From NCBI GenBank assembly GCA_040882565.1, contig JBBEAZ010000042.1:146423-210422 (forward strand): DNA of 64,000 nucleotides, read 5' to 3'. Positions 32,511-41,412 of the stretch are shown here, piece after piece. A program made the position numbers and the translations under genes. This stretch comes from CF-162 sp040882565 (GTDB lineage: Bacteria > Chloroflexota > Dehalococcoidia > SM23-28-2 > RBG-16-64-32). Each line of letters opens with the position of its first letter. Position 1 is the stretch's first letter. The notes under the pieces are model-generated. The model was not told where the DNA came from. It worked only from the letters and a program-made list of their open reading frames with translations, and searched no databases.

Positions 32511-34448
32511 ATGACCAACTCCCGGCGCAGGCTGCTTGCCCTGGTCATCATCGGTGGCCTGGCCATGGCAGCGCTTGTGCTTACCCGGCCGGGAGGCGAG
32601 CCCGAGCGTGGCGTCTTCATCCCGCACCCGGAATCCGAACACGCGGCCGGCAAACTCACCGTGCATTTCGGTGACTCGGTCCCGCAAGACCGCTGGGACG
32701 ACGTTCTCTCTGCGTACGGCGCCGAACTTGACGGCAAGATGGTACTGGATGGTTTCGCGGTCATATCGGTGCCGGAAGACCGCCGCGCCGAGATTGGTGA
32801 GGCACTTGCGGAATCGGGCGCTGTTCGGTCCGTTGAGGAGATCACCTACCGCTACCCGGCCGCGACCCCTGACGACCCTCTTTGGCTCAGCCAGTGGAAC
32901 ATGAGGCTGGTCACGGCCGACGATGCGTGGGACTTCACCCGGGGAGAGGGCGTTCGCGTGGCGATCATCGATACGGGAGTCGCTTACGAGGACTTCGGCG
33001 TGTTCAAGCGGGCACCGGACCTGGCCGGGACGTTTTTCGCGGACCCCCACGACTTCTACGACAGCGACGACCACGCCAACGACGAAAACGGTCACGGGAC
33101 GCACGTTGCCGGCACTATCGCCCAGACGACCAACAACTCCTACGGTCTAGCGGGCGTCGCTTATGAGGCAACGATCATACCGGTTAAGGTCTGCGGCCCC
33201 CCGCAAGGCGGTAATCCACGTGATGTCGTCTGTCCGACAAGCGCAATCGCCGATGGTATTCGCTGGGCAACGGATCATGGCGCGCGCGTCATCAACATCA
33301 GCCTTGCCGCCCCCGGTAACGTCACAGAAGCCGAACGTGCCGCCCTGGAATACGCGAGCGGCGCAGGCGCGGTTGTCGTCGCGGCTGCGGGCAACGGTGG
33401 CACCGACAGCAAGGGCGACCCGATCCTGGACTACCCGGCCGCTGTCGAGGGTGTGATCTCGGTAGCGGCCAGCGGGTTTAACGGAAGCCGCTCTTACTAC
33501 TCGAATTACGGTGCTGGCGAGGCCCACAACCTGGATCTCATCGCGCCCGGCGGCAATCCGCCAATCCTCGGGATCCCGAACGAAGGCCTGACCAGCGTGA
33601 TCACGCAGGAGTCGTACCGATTCTTCTGCGACAAGAACGCGCAGGTTGAGTTCCAGACGATGGCGTTTTGCCCATACGCAGGGACGTCGATGGCCGCGGC
33701 GCATGTCTCTGGCATCGCCGCAATGATCCGGTCGGCGTTCCCGGCGCTCAACAAGACGCAAGCGCGCACGCTGCTCCAGTGCAGCTCTGCCGATGTAGGG
33801 GACCCGGGAGTCGACCTGCAGACGGGCCACGGGCTCGTCCAGGCGGACGCCGCCCTACAAGATCACGACGGCGACGAGGTTCCGGATTGCCTCGACGACG
33901 AGCCGTTCACGCCTACTCCTTCGCCAACGCCCAGCCCGACGCCGGTGCCGCCGCCGAACACCTGCGAGGCACCGACACCGACGCCAGCACCACCGACGCC
34001 CACGCCGACTGAAACCGCATCGGCGTCCCCGCGGGGCACGCCTGGGGCTTCGAACGGCGCGGCCGCTTTACCAGCGGGACCGACTGACACCGAAACGCCA
34101 ACCGCGACACCGCTCGACACCTCGACACCGGGAGGCGACACACCGACTCCGGACATCAGCACGACCCCGACCGAGGAGCCGACACCCACGCCGACGGAGA
34201 CGCCGAGCCCGATGCCAACAGTTCAGGCGATCCCGTGCGGGGATGTGGATTGCAACTACAGGGTGGACAGCCGCGACGCGCTGTGGATCATCTCGTTCAT
34301 GGCGTTCGTAGAGCCGACGGCGCCGTGCCTCGGCAAGGGTTATGTTAATTGCGACGAGGCGCTGGATCAGATTGATGCTCTAGTGATCCTCCGCTACAGC
34401 GGAGGCGTCCCACTGAACATCCCCGCCAACTGCCCCGGCGTGGGCTGA
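32511..34448 (+). CDS. Secreted S8 (subtilisin-like) serine protease with dockerin-like tail
   Basis: 645 residues from ATG 32511 (the longer frame from 32208 is antisense to the hydrolase gene). A signal/anchor helix (about 8-25) is followed by an inhibitor-I9-like propeptide (about 45-118) and a catalytic domain with Asp154 (AIIDTGV), His195 (NGHGTHVAG), Asn295 (AAAGNGG) and Ser393 (GTSMAAAH). A calcium-like DHDGDEVPDCLDDE motif leads to a Pro/Thr-rich linker (about 475-575). The last 65 residues hold a two-part dockerin-like module (GDVDCNYRVDSRDALWIIS, NCDEALDQIDALVILRY). It is exported, and the tail probably binds calcium and a surface partner. Confidence 0.93.
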   Translation: MTNSRRRLLALVIIGGLAMAALVLTRPGGEPERGVFIPHPESEHAAGKLTVHFGDSVPQDRWDDVLSAYGAELDGKMVLDGFAVISVPEDRRAEIGEALAESGAVRSVEEITYRYPAATPDDPLWLSQWNMRLVTADDAWDFTRGEGVRVAIIDTGVAYEDFGVFKRAPDLAGTFFADPHDFYDSDDHANDENGHGTHVAGTIAQTTNNSYGLAGVAYEATIIPVKVCGPPQGGNPRDVVCPTSAIADGIRWATDHGARVINISLAAPGNVTEAERAALEYASGAGAVVVAAAGNGGTDSKGDPILDYPAAVEGVISVAASGFNGSRSYYSNYGAGEAHNLDLIAPGGNPPILGIPNEGLTSVITQESYRFFCDKNAQVEFQTMAFCPYAGTSMAAAHVSGIAAMIRSAFPALNKTQARTLLQCSSADVGDPGVDLQTGHGLVQADAALQDHDGDEVPDCLDDEPFTPTPSPTPSPTPVPPPNTCEAPTPTPAPPTPTPTETASASPRGTPGASNGAAALPAGPTDTETPTATPLDTSTPGGDTPTPDISTTPTEEPTPTPTETPSPMPTVQAIPCGDVDCNYRVDSRDALWIISFMAFVEPTAPCLGKGYVNCDEALDQIDALVILRYSGGVPLNIPANCPGVG

Positions 34449-34542
34449 CGTAGTACCCGTCCACAAAGGGGTGACGCCAAGACCTTGTGAGACAATGTCC
34501 CTGACGTTAGCTTGGGGTCATCACCCCCAAAGGAGGCCGACG

Positions 34543-35358
34543 ATGGACAACGGCGCCATGAGCGACACCGTGACTAAGACAACTCCGAAGATCATCCACG
34601 AGCCGCAGGTCTACGTCGTCGGCCGGCAGAACGTCGAGCGCACGGAGATCGACCGCTTTCTGGACGATCACGGGATGACCTGGGAGACCGACACGGACGT
34701 TGGCGGCGAGCAGTTGGTTGAAGCCGGAGGGCGCCTCTGCTACGTCTCCTATGGCAAGGGCCGCAAGACCAACGGCGAGTACATCGCCAACATCATCGGC
34801 CAGAAGCACGGCTCGGTGCTCGAGCATGCGGTCTGGAACTTCATCATCAGCGGCGTTTCACGCTCGTTCACGCACGAGCTGATCCGGCACCGCGCGGGCT
34901 GGGGCTACTCACAGCTGTCCCAGCGCTACGTTGACGAATCCGACGCCAGCTACGTCGAGCCGCCGATCATCGCCGGCGACGCCACGCTGCACGCGACCTG
35001 GCAGAACGCCATTAAGACTGCACACGAGGCGTATCTCGCCCTCGTCGATGGGTTGTCGGCGAAGCTTGCGGAAGCCGGTGTTGCGGGCACACACCGCCGC
35101 AAGATGGCCCGTGAGGCAGCGCGCTCTGTCCTGCCTAATGCGACGGAGACGATGATCTTCTGCACGGCGAACGCCCGCGCGCTCCGCCACTTCATCGAGC
35201 TGCGCGGGTCGGAGGGCGCAGAGGCCGAGATCCGACGTGTGGCCCTGCAGTTTCTGCGCATCATGCAGCGGGACGCGCCGAACCTTTTCGCCGACTACGA
35301 GATCATCACGCTGCCGGACGGCACAGAGGTCGCGCACACTGAGAACGAAAAGGTGTGA
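34543..35358 (+). CDS. thyX: FAD-dependent thymidylate synthase
   Basis: 271 residues from ATG 34543, which has AAAGGAGG seven bases upstream; the in-frame start at 34471 has no support. Converts dUMP to dTMP with FAD and methylene-tetrahydrofolate. The ThyX signature appears as RHRAGWGYSQLSQRY, with eight rather than seven residues between RHR and the conserved Ser, a variant I have seen in related lineages. GSVLEHAVWNFIISGVSRSFTHELI-type helices and a C-terminal RHFIELRGSEGAEAEIRR complete the fold. folD, two genes away, supplies the same folate pool. Confidence 0.94.
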   Translation: MDNGAMSDTVTKTTPKIIHEPQVYVVGRQNVERTEIDRFLDDHGMTWETDTDVGGEQLVEAGGRLCYVSYGKGRKTNGEYIANIIGQKHGSVLEHAVWNFIISGVSRSFTHELIRHRAGWGYSQLSQRYVDESDASYVEPPIIAGDATLHATWQNAIKTAHEAYLALVDGLSAKLAEAGVAGTHRRKMAREAARSVLPNATETMIFCTANARALRHFIELRGSEGAEAEIRRVALQFLRIMQRDAPNLFADYEIITLPDGTEVAHTENEKV

Positions 35359-35398
35359 ACTTGAACCCGTCGGGTTCCTGACCTAACAGTGGCGATTC

Positions 35399-36205
35399 TT
35401 AGCCGAGGAACTCGACCGCGTCGCCGCGGCGGACGCGGCCGCCTTGTTCGACCATCGCGTAGACGCCGACGTTGGCCTTGTTGTGCGTGACCGCTGTACG
35501 CAGTACGTCCATGTCGTCCGGCAGGTCGTCCTGAGAGCGCGTGGTGACGACACAGCGAACGGTTGGCATCAGTATTCGGATGCGCAGGTCGGCCCCGATC
35601 GCCAGCGTCTTGCCGGTCCAGTCGTTTTCCAGGAAGCCAACCTCGCCGTTCGGTGGGGTAATCACGAGGTTGGGGCGGAAGCGACGCGCGTCGAACGTCG
35701 TGCCGGGACTGAGTGCGCGGAGCTTCGCCAGTGTCGCTGTCGTCAGCAGATGCAGCGAACCGAGATCGAAGAAGCGGTTGATCACAGGATAGTCCACAGT
35801 CGGATCCTCTTCGCTAGACGGCACGGCGCCCACCGGCTGGGACTCGAGCTTGAGCGGCGTTGGCGCCTCCGTGATCAGCCTGGCGGCAAATCCCACCAAC
35901 TCGGACAGGCGGGCTTCGGCGTCCTGGTCTGAAGTAAGCAAGCGCTGGCCGTCCGGCAGCGTGATCTCGGCTAGAGCAGGCGTCTCGCCGTCCGGCTCCT
36001 CAAGGTATCGCGAGCGCGACCGGAAGACCGGTCCCCATTTGCGGATGATCTTTGGCGTGCAGATACGGCCGTCGCCGTCGATCAGTGCGTAACCTCGGTC
36101 GCCAGCGAGCCCCGCGGAAGTGACGAGTGACGCGTTTAGTTGCTCGCCGAGCATCGCCTTGACGGGATAGCGCCAGAGCGCGGAGACGGTACCCAGGTGG
36201 GTCAT
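35399..36205 (-). CDS. MOSC-domain protein (MOCS3/YcbX-like)
   Basis: 268 residues; start chosen at ATG 36205, where MTHLGTVSALWRYPVKAMLG begins the MOSC N-terminal beta-barrel domain. TATACT sits 7 bases before this ATG and there is no Shine-Dalgarno site. The MOSC core (about 125-265) includes FDARRFRPNLVI and MPTVRCVVTTRSQ, with the conserved Cys used for sulfur or molybdenum-cofactor binding. YcbX-type MOSC proteins reduce N-hydroxylated compounds or bind the Mo cofactor. No molybdenum genes are adjacent. It is divergent from folD. Confidence 0.9.
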   Translation of the reverse strand: MTHLGTVSALWRYPVKAMLGEQLNASLVTSAGLAGDRGYALIDGDGRICTPKIIRKWGPVFRSRSRYLEEPDGETPALAEITLPDGQRLLTSDQDAEARLSELVGFAARLITEAPTPLKLESQPVGAVPSSEEDPTVDYPVINRFFDLGSLHLLTTATLAKLRALSPGTTFDARRFRPNLVITPPNGEVGFLENDWTGKTLAIGADLRIRILMPTVRCVVTTRSQDDLPDDMDVLRTAVTHNKANVGVYAMVEQGGRVRRGDAVEFLG

Positions 36206-36212
36206 GTCACGC

Positions 36213-36218
36213 AGTATA
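36213..36218 (-). promoter_or_regulatory. -10 box of a probable leaderless mRNA (MOSC gene)
   Basis: TATACT on the minus strand, 7 bases before ATG 36205. No clear -35 box and no Shine-Dalgarno site. Confidence 0.45.
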
Positions 36219-36249
36219 TCAAGCGTGGCGCACGGCGGCGCGCAGCCGA

Positions 36250-36255
36250 TATGAT
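36250..36255 (+). promoter_or_regulatory. -10 box of a probable leaderless mRNA (folD)
   Basis: TATGAT lies 6 bases before the GTG start of folD and no Shine-Dalgarno site is present. Confidence 0.45.
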
Positions 36256-36261
36256 GGCGCC

Positions 36262-37143
36262 GTGCCAGCACAGATCATCGACGGGCGAGCGATCGCGGAG
36301 CAAGTCCGCGCAGACGTTGCCAAGCGCGCCAAGCGGCTGCGCAAGCGCGGCGTCATCCCGGGCCTGGCGCTCGTGCTGGCCGGCGACGACCCGTCGTCGC
36401 TGTCGTACGTGCGCTCGAAGGGGGACACGGCCGAGCAAGCGGGGATTTACTCGGACATGTTCCACTTCCCGAAGACGGTGACCGAGGACCGGCTGGTCTC
36501 GAACATCTTGGACCTGAACGCGGATGAGCGTTTCCACGGGATCCTCGTGCAACTGCCGTTGCCGAAGGGCATTCGCGAGGCGGCGGTAGTCGGGGCGATA
36601 GATCCGGGCAAGGACGCAGATGGCGTCACGGCGACGAGTCTCGGCAAACTGCTGAGGGGCGACCCCGGGGCGTGGCCGGCGACGCCAGCGGGGGTGATCG
36701 AGCTGCTGCACCGCAGCGGTCACCCGCCGGCAGGCAAGCACGTTGTGATATGCGGACGCTCAAATATCGTGGGGAAGCCGCTGGCGGGCATTCTGATGCA
36801 GAAGAATGACCGGGCGAACGCCACGGTCACGCTCTGCCACACAGGCACGAAGGCGCTCGCGGAGTACACGCGACGGGCCGACATTCTGATCGCGGCGATG
36901 GGCGTGGCCGGCGGGATCACGGCGGATATGGTGAAGGCCGGCGCGATCGTGATCGACGTCGGCAACAACTGGGTCGAGGACACGAGCCGAAAGTCCGGAC
37001 GCCGGCTGGTTGGCGATGTGGACTACGCGGCAGTGCGCAAGGTGGCAAGTGCGATCACGCCGGTGCCGGGCGGCGTTGGGCCCATGACGATCGCGATGCT
37101 GCTGTCAAACACGGTCTGGCTCGCCGAGCACGCGGCGCCCTAA
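36262..37143 (+). CDS. folD: Methylenetetrahydrofolate dehydrogenase/cyclohydrolase
   Basis: 293 residues from GTG 36262. This bifunctional enzyme interconverts methylene-, methenyl- and formyl-tetrahydrofolate. SYVRSKGDTAEQAGI contains the catalytic Lys region, GILVQLPLPKGI the substrate site, ICGRSNIVGKPLAGIL the NADP-binding motif and TPVPGGVGPMTIAMLLSNT the conserved C-terminus. It is translated from a likely leaderless transcript (TATGAT 6 bases upstream). Confidence 0.96.
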   Translation: MPAQIIDGRAIAEQVRADVAKRAKRLRKRGVIPGLALVLAGDDPSSLSYVRSKGDTAEQAGIYSDMFHFPKTVTEDRLVSNILDLNADERFHGILVQLPLPKGIREAAVVGAIDPGKDADGVTATSLGKLLRGDPGAWPATPAGVIELLHRSGHPPAGKHVVICGRSNIVGKPLAGILMQKNDRANATVTLCHTGTKALAEYTRRADILIAAMGVAGGITADMVKAGAIVIDVGNNWVEDTSRKSGRRLVGDVDYAAVRKVASAITPVPGGVGPMTIAMLLSNTVWLAEHAAP

Positions 37144-37152
37144 CGGCGGCCG

Positions 37153-37389
37153 CTACTCGCGCGACCATTCGATTTCGACGGCTTCCCGATCGCCCATGGC
37201 GCGGGCGAGGAAGGCGACGAGGTCCGCATCGGCACCACCTGCTTCGAGGGTGTCCAACACCTCGCGTTGGATGTAGTAGTCCTTGTCCTCGGCGTACTCT
37301 TCCTCGAGGTGATCGACGAGGAAGCGGAGTTGATCGTCCGAAATTGTCCCCAGATCGGCGCCTGTTTCCTTGTCGCGAACAGTAATCAT
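37153..37389 (-). CDS. Small conserved hypothetical protein
   Basis: 78 residues from ATG 37389 with AAGGAGC seven bases upstream. Begins MITVRDKETGADLGTISDDQ and has an acidic helical middle (LVDHLEEEYAEDKDYYIQRE). Proteins of this shape are widespread as short hypotheticals, sometimes misnamed galactosyldiacylglycerol synthase. No enzyme motif is visible. It is convergent with folD and divergent from the cupredoxin gene. Confidence 0.75.
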   Translation of the reverse strand: MITVRDKETGADLGTISDDQLRFLVDHLEEEYAEDKDYYIQREVLDTLEAGGADADLVAFLARAMGDREAVEIEWSRE

Positions 37390-37516
37390 GGCAGCTCCTT
37401 CACTTGACGCTCGTCCCACCGGCATAGCTTCACGGCGCGCACGAGCGCGGTCAAGTCGGGCGCCGGGAACCATCCAGTGGTGCCGGTTGTATGTGTGGCA
37501 GTGAAAGGAGTCTGTC

Positions 37517-38059
37517 ATGCCAAAAACAACCACTGCACTCCTCCTGCTGGCTATGTCCGTAGCCTTCCTAGCATTGCGAGCACCATCTGCCTACGCGGGC
37601 GGCGGTTGCCATGCCACCGGCCTCTCCGACGGCGATGCGAGTGAAGTGTTTCTAACGCAAAATTGCTTCGAGCCGGCTGTCGCACGCGTGCAACCCGGCG
37701 ACACAGTCACGTGGGTGAGCCACGATGCCACGGCCCACACCGTGACCGGCTCGCGCGACACCTTCGGCGGGTACGACGAATTGTTCGACGGAGACACGTA
37801 CAGCAGAGTGTTCGACGTTGAGGGTGTCTTCCCATACTTCTGCCAGTTACACCCCGGTATGGTCGGGGCGATCGTCGTCGGCGATGGCGTGCCCGACGGC
37901 GCGCCCGTGGCGGCAGCCGAGCCTGCGCCAGACGATGACGGCGGTTCGAGCACTATGAGCGTCGCCGCCATCGCCGCGGCTGTTGGCGCCGGTGGGGCGG
38001 CGCTGGGGCTCGTCGGCACACGATTGCGGACGGGCAGAAAGCCGGACGGGGAGAGCTAG
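37517..38059 (+). CDS. Membrane-anchored cupredoxin (plastocyanin-like)
   Basis: 180 residues. A cleavable signal peptide (to about residue 27, SAYAGGG) is followed by a plastocyanin-like domain with type 1 copper ligands: His in ATAHTVTG and Cys, His, Met in YFCQLHPGM. A Pro/Ala/Asp linker leads to a C-terminal membrane helix (AAIAAAVGAGGAALGLVGTRL) and a basic stop-transfer, so the copper domain faces outside. It probably carries electrons at the membrane. GAAAGGAG lies upstream of the ATG. The DUF2182/DUF1326 genes about 1-2.5 kb downstream may share a copper theme. Confidence 0.92.
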   Translation: MPKTTTALLLLAMSVAFLALRAPSAYAGGGCHATGLSDGDASEVFLTQNCFEPAVARVQPGDTVTWVSHDATAHTVTGSRDTFGGYDELFDGDTYSRVFDVEGVFPYFCQLHPGMVGAIVVGDGVPDGAPVAAAEPAPDDDGGSSTMSVAAIAAAVGAGGAALGLVGTRLRTGRKPDGES

Positions 38060-38077
38060 GCGCTCGGAGCCCGCTGC

Positions 38078-39040
38078 TTAACGGCGCTTGCTGGCTGGGG
38101 ACTTGCTCGAGGACGTCTCGTCGCCGTTCATGATCATAGTGTTTGCCCGCCGGTTGACGGCGAAGTGGAAGACGTCCAGCCAGTACCGGGAGCCGAGTTG
38201 GCGGGCGGGATCAAGCTCGGCGTAAAGGATCTCTTCCTTGTGCACGATCGGGCCGGCGATGATTTCGCCATCGGGGCCGACGATCGCGCTGTTTCCGACA
38301 TTGATCCAGCCGTCGTCGCCGGACGGGTACAAGGACTTGAACTCGTAGCTGTCGGGAATGCCCTCCATCTTCATCGCAATGCAGCAGCCGATCACGTTAA
38401 GTCGCCCTTCCTTCGCGATGTGACGGAGGCTGGCGACCCAACTGTCGGAGCTGTCCCAGGTGGCCGCGACGTAGATCTGGACGCCCTGTGCGTACATTGC
38501 GTAGCGCGCGAGCGGCATGTAGTTCTCCCAGCAGGTCAGGCCGCCGAGTTTCCCGTACGGCGTGTCGTACACGTCGAGCGTGCTGCCGTCGCCGGGAGCC
38601 CAGACCAGCCGTTCGGCGGCCGTCGGGACGAGCTTACGGTGCTTGCCCAGCAACTTGCCCTTGTCGTCGATGTAGACGAGCGTGTTGTAGAGGCTGGTGC
38701 CGCTGGCTTCGACGTTGCGCTCGTTGACGCCGATGACGACGTAGCACTTATTTTGCTTCGCGGAGCGGCACAGTTGATCGACGTCGCGCCCGGGAACGGT
38801 CACGGACTGATCGAGCAACTCGGCGTAGAGAGCGCTGTGCAGTCCGGCACGAGCGGTCGGCACGACCCAGACCCAATCCGGATACCCCGGCACGAACGCC
38901 TCCGGCAGGACGACCAGCTTGGCGCCGTTTTTGGCGGCCTCGGCGATCGCCTCGCACGCTTTCGCGACGGTCGCCGCGCGGTCCATGAAGACCGGTGCCA
39001 GCTGGGCAGCGGCGGCGGTGAAGGGTTTTGCGGGGGGCAT
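38078..39040 (-). CDS. Nitrilase-family carbon-nitrogen hydrolase
   Basis: 320 residues with the complete Glu47 (LPEAFVPGYPDW), Lys136 (GKHRKLVPT) and Cys170 (GLTCWENYMP) triad. The CWENYMPLARYAMY and PGYPDW sequences match the true nitrilase/cyanide-degrading branch, which turns nitriles into acids plus ammonia, rather than amidases. It is cytoplasmic. It ends close to the convergent cupredoxin gene. The DUF2182 gene ends 3 bases upstream on the same strand, so it belongs to a nitrilase-DUF2182-DUF1326 unit. Confidence 0.93.
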   Translation of the reverse strand: MPPAKPFTAAAAQLAPVFMDRAATVAKACEAIAEAAKNGAKLVVLPEAFVPGYPDWVWVVPTARAGLHSALYAELLDQSVTVPGRDVDQLCRSAKQNKCYVVIGVNERNVEASGTSLYNTLVYIDDKGKLLGKHRKLVPTAAERLVWAPGDGSTLDVYDTPYGKLGGLTCWENYMPLARYAMYAQGVQIYVAATWDSSDSWVASLRHIAKEGRLNVIGCCIAMKMEGIPDSYEFKSLYPSGDDGWINVGNSAIVGPDGEIIAGPIVHKEEILYAELDPARQLGSRYWLDVFHFAVNRRANTMIMNGDETSSSKSPASKRR

Positions 39041-39043
39041 TCT

Positions 39044-39985
39044 TTAGTACCCCATTGAACCTGGATTCATGTCGCCCGTGTTGCCGTCGTTCATGTCGTC
39101 CATCGCGCCGCCGTTCATGTCGTCCGTTCCGCCCTGATCCATGCCTTCCATGCCGCCTGTATCTGCACCGCCCTCGCTCTCGTTTTCCATTCCGCTCATC
39201 TCGGTCATAGATGAGTCGTTCATGGTCATCGGGAGGGCTTCGGGAGCGAAGACGACGACGGTGCCATAGACGAGGAGCCCGGCGCCGGCCACTCGGGCGA
39301 TTTGGCGGCCGAGGGGCAGTGACTTCTCGGCGAAGATGACGATTGTGACCAACGCAAGGACGGCGATGTTCATCATCCCGAGGGGGAAGAGAATGAGGAA
39401 CAGCATCCAGCAGCAGCCAAGGCAATAGGCGCCGTGGTTCAGGCCCATCAGGAACGAGCCGAGGAGGCCCTCGCGCCAGAAGTTCATCAGAAAGCTGACA
39501 GGCGAGCGGCACTTGGACAGGCAGATGTCCTTGAACGGGGTGAGCTGGTAAATCCCGGCGAGGATCAGGAGGCCACCGCCGAGGCGCCCAGCGTTATCCA
39601 TGACCCACGAGGATTCGTCAGCCAAGGCGTCGCCGGCGACGGCGAGTCCGTAGGCAAGGATGCCAGTTGCTGACCAGAGCAGCAGGTAGGAGCCAGCGAA
39701 GACCCAGGTGGGAACGAAGGCCTGGCCGCGCTGCTGGCGGTCGTTGTGGACGCGGGCGAACGCCATGATCATCGGTGCCGCCGTTGGGTACATGATGGCG
39801 ACCATCATGGCCACCCAGAGGGCGATGAAGAGCGGCGCGCTGAAGCCCATGGTCAGGCTCATGGCGTCGTCCATGACGACACTCTGCCAGGCGAGGACGC
39901 CCCAGGCGGCGGCCGCCAGCAAAACGAGCGAACCGAGGACTAGACCCCGGTCCGAAGTGAGGCGGAATGTTGCAGTCGTTGCCAT
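39044..39985 (-). CDS. DUF2182 membrane protein with Met/Asp-rich tail
   Basis: 313 residues with about six to seven membrane helices. The DUF2182 hallmark is the metal-like motif CLGCCWMLFLILFPLGMMNI, and CLSKCRSPVSFLMNFWREG is also typical. The last 58 residues are hydrophilic with repeated Met, Asp and Gly (MEGMDQGGTDDMNGG, GAMDDMNDG), resembling methionine-rich copper-binding tails. DUF2182 proteins are described as predicted metal-binding membrane proteins and usually sit next to DUF1326, as here (11-base gap). Confidence 0.9.
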   Translation of the reverse strand: MATTATFRLTSDRGLVLGSLVLLAAAAWGVLAWQSVVMDDAMSLTMGFSAPLFIALWVAMMVAIMYPTAAPMIMAFARVHNDRQQRGQAFVPTWVFAGSYLLLWSATGILAYGLAVAGDALADESSWVMDNAGRLGGGLLILAGIYQLTPFKDICLSKCRSPVSFLMNFWREGLLGSFLMGLNHGAYCLGCCWMLFLILFPLGMMNIAVLALVTIVIFAEKSLPLGRQIARVAGAGLLVYGTVVVFAPEALPMTMNDSSMTEMSGMENESEGGADTGGMEGMDQGGTDDMNGGAMDDMNDGNTGDMNPGSMGY

Positions 39986-39996
39986 GAGCGAGGAGC

Positions 39997-40602
39997 TTAC
40001 GCTCCGGACCAGCTGAACGGCGCGAAATGCCCGTTGTTGCGGCCGTCAGACTGCTCGAAATTGATGCCGAAGGCGTGGATGGTACTGTGGGTTGCCCGGG
40101 CCAGCCCGAGCGTGTTCGACGCCGGGTGTCCGGCGTTGTCCAAGTGCATCAGTTCGCCACCGAGTCCGCGCGCGCCCTCGATCTCCTGGTCGATCAGATC
40201 GGGCACACGGACGGACCATTTGCCATCGCTGCCCTCGAACGTGATCGGGCGTGCCTCCATTCCGAGGAACTTGCCCATCAGAGGCCCGAGCGCCGCCATC
40301 GGTCCGCCGGCCTGGCCACCGACGATGGCGCCTAGCGCTTCTCGCTGTTCGCCGCTGGTCGCGTCATCGACGATGAGGCCGACCTCCCAATTCCCTTCGC
40401 CCATGTTTCCCGGAGTCGATCCCACGACCACAAATTTTGAGCCGTCGAGGCTGACGTCATCAAACTGACCTTTGTCGACGCTGTATGCCATGGCGAAAAT
40501 GCAGTTGCCGTGAGTCGTCTCTGCAAGTCCCGTTAATGGACAGGGGCAAAGGAAGTCACAGTTGCAGGTCTCCATGTATTGTCCCTTGATCTCCCAGCTC
40601 AT
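39997..40602 (-). CDS. DUF1326-domain protein
   Basis: 201 residues with an N-terminal Cys cluster, MSWEIKGQYMETCNCDFLCPCP, diagnostic of DUF1326. There is no signal peptide, so it is likely cytoplasmic. The family almost always accompanies DUF2182. The joint role is unknown but is suspected to involve metal handling from the paired Cys and His residues. AGGAG precedes the ATG. Confidence 0.9.
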   Translation of the reverse strand: MSWEIKGQYMETCNCDFLCPCPLTGLAETTHGNCIFAMAYSVDKGQFDDVSLDGSKFVVVGSTPGNMGEGNWEVGLIVDDATSGEQREALGAIVGGQAGGPMAALGPLMGKFLGMEARPITFEGSDGKWSVRVPDLIDQEIEGARGLGGELMHLDNAGHPASNTLGLARATHSTIHAFGINFEQSDGRNNGHFAPFSWSGA

Positions 40603-40648
40603 TGCTTCTCCTTCTAGCTACGTCGTATGGTCGTTAGTTTCCTGGGGA

Positions 40649-41293
40649 CTAGTCGTCTGGTTCTACCGCGGCGGGGCCTTCCCGGGGCAGGGCGTCCTCG
40701 AAGACGTGCATCCGCTTCCAGTCCGGCACGGGAGGCTGGTACTGCGGGCGCGGGGCGTAGACCGAACGCTCGACCATCTCCATGCGGTGGATGTAACGAG
40801 GGCAGTTCGGGAAGATCCGCTCCGTCTTGACGCGGATGATCAGCTGCGCGCCCGGGAACTCCGGGAGGAGCGGATCGTCCGCGGGGACGGTTGCTGACCC
40901 TTGAATCCGCATCCGGTTGGGGTTCTCGAAGTCGATGAAAAGAAGTCCGACCTTCGGGTTGGCGCGGATGTTGCCGAGGCTCTTGAACATGCCGTTGCCG
41001 TCGTAGTGCGGGAAGGCGAGGGTCTGTTCGTCGACGACGCGGACGAAACCGGGGAGGCCGCCCTTGTACGAGACATCCGGCCAGCCGTCCGCGTCCGCCG
41101 TCGCGAGGAAGAACATCTCTGCGTACTCGATCATGTCCCGGTCGTGCGGGAGGATACGGTCGTGCAGCGTGACTTCTTCGAGGCGATCGGCGATACGGCG
41201 GCTGTCGAACTGGTCCTGTAGTTCGCGGTTACCTTCGTGATATATGGTGCTGTCGTCTGTTGGATCGGGCGTCAATCTGCACCTCCCTCCCAT
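40649..41293 (-). CDS. Pyridoxamine 5'-phosphate oxidase-family protein
   Basis: 214 residues from ATG 41293, preceded by GAAGAGG. The split-barrel flavin-binding fold is seen in MIEYAEMFFLATADADGWPDVSYKGG, followed by GFVRVVDEQTLAFPHYDGNGMFKSLGNI and VGLLFIDFENPNRMRIQG. It probably binds FMN or F420 and acts as a small-molecule oxidoreductase. It lacks the full PdxH C-terminal motif, so it is not vitamin B6 synthesis itself. A GC-rich repeat lies upstream. Confidence 0.88.
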   Translation of the reverse strand: MGGRCRLTPDPTDDSTIYHEGNRELQDQFDSRRIADRLEEVTLHDRILPHDRDMIEYAEMFFLATADADGWPDVSYKGGLPGFVRVVDEQTLAFPHYDGNGMFKSLGNIRANPKVGLLFIDFENPNRMRIQGSATVPADDPLLPEFPGAQLIIRVKTERIFPNCPRYIHRMEMVERSVYAPRPQYQPPVPDWKRMHVFEDALPREGPAAVEPDD

Positions 41294-41412
41294 CTCAACC
41301 TCTTCGAGGGTGACCAAGCCACGGCGTTGATCCTGATGGCGTGTCAGCGGCACGCATGCTACTCCTGGCTCCCGTGCGAGTCAACATGGCACTTCCCTGA
41401 CCAGGGGCCCAC

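Noticed and set aside
35363..35377. Terminator after thyX (GAACCC/GGGTTC)
   Set aside because: The stem has only six pairs with a 3-nt loop and no T run follows.
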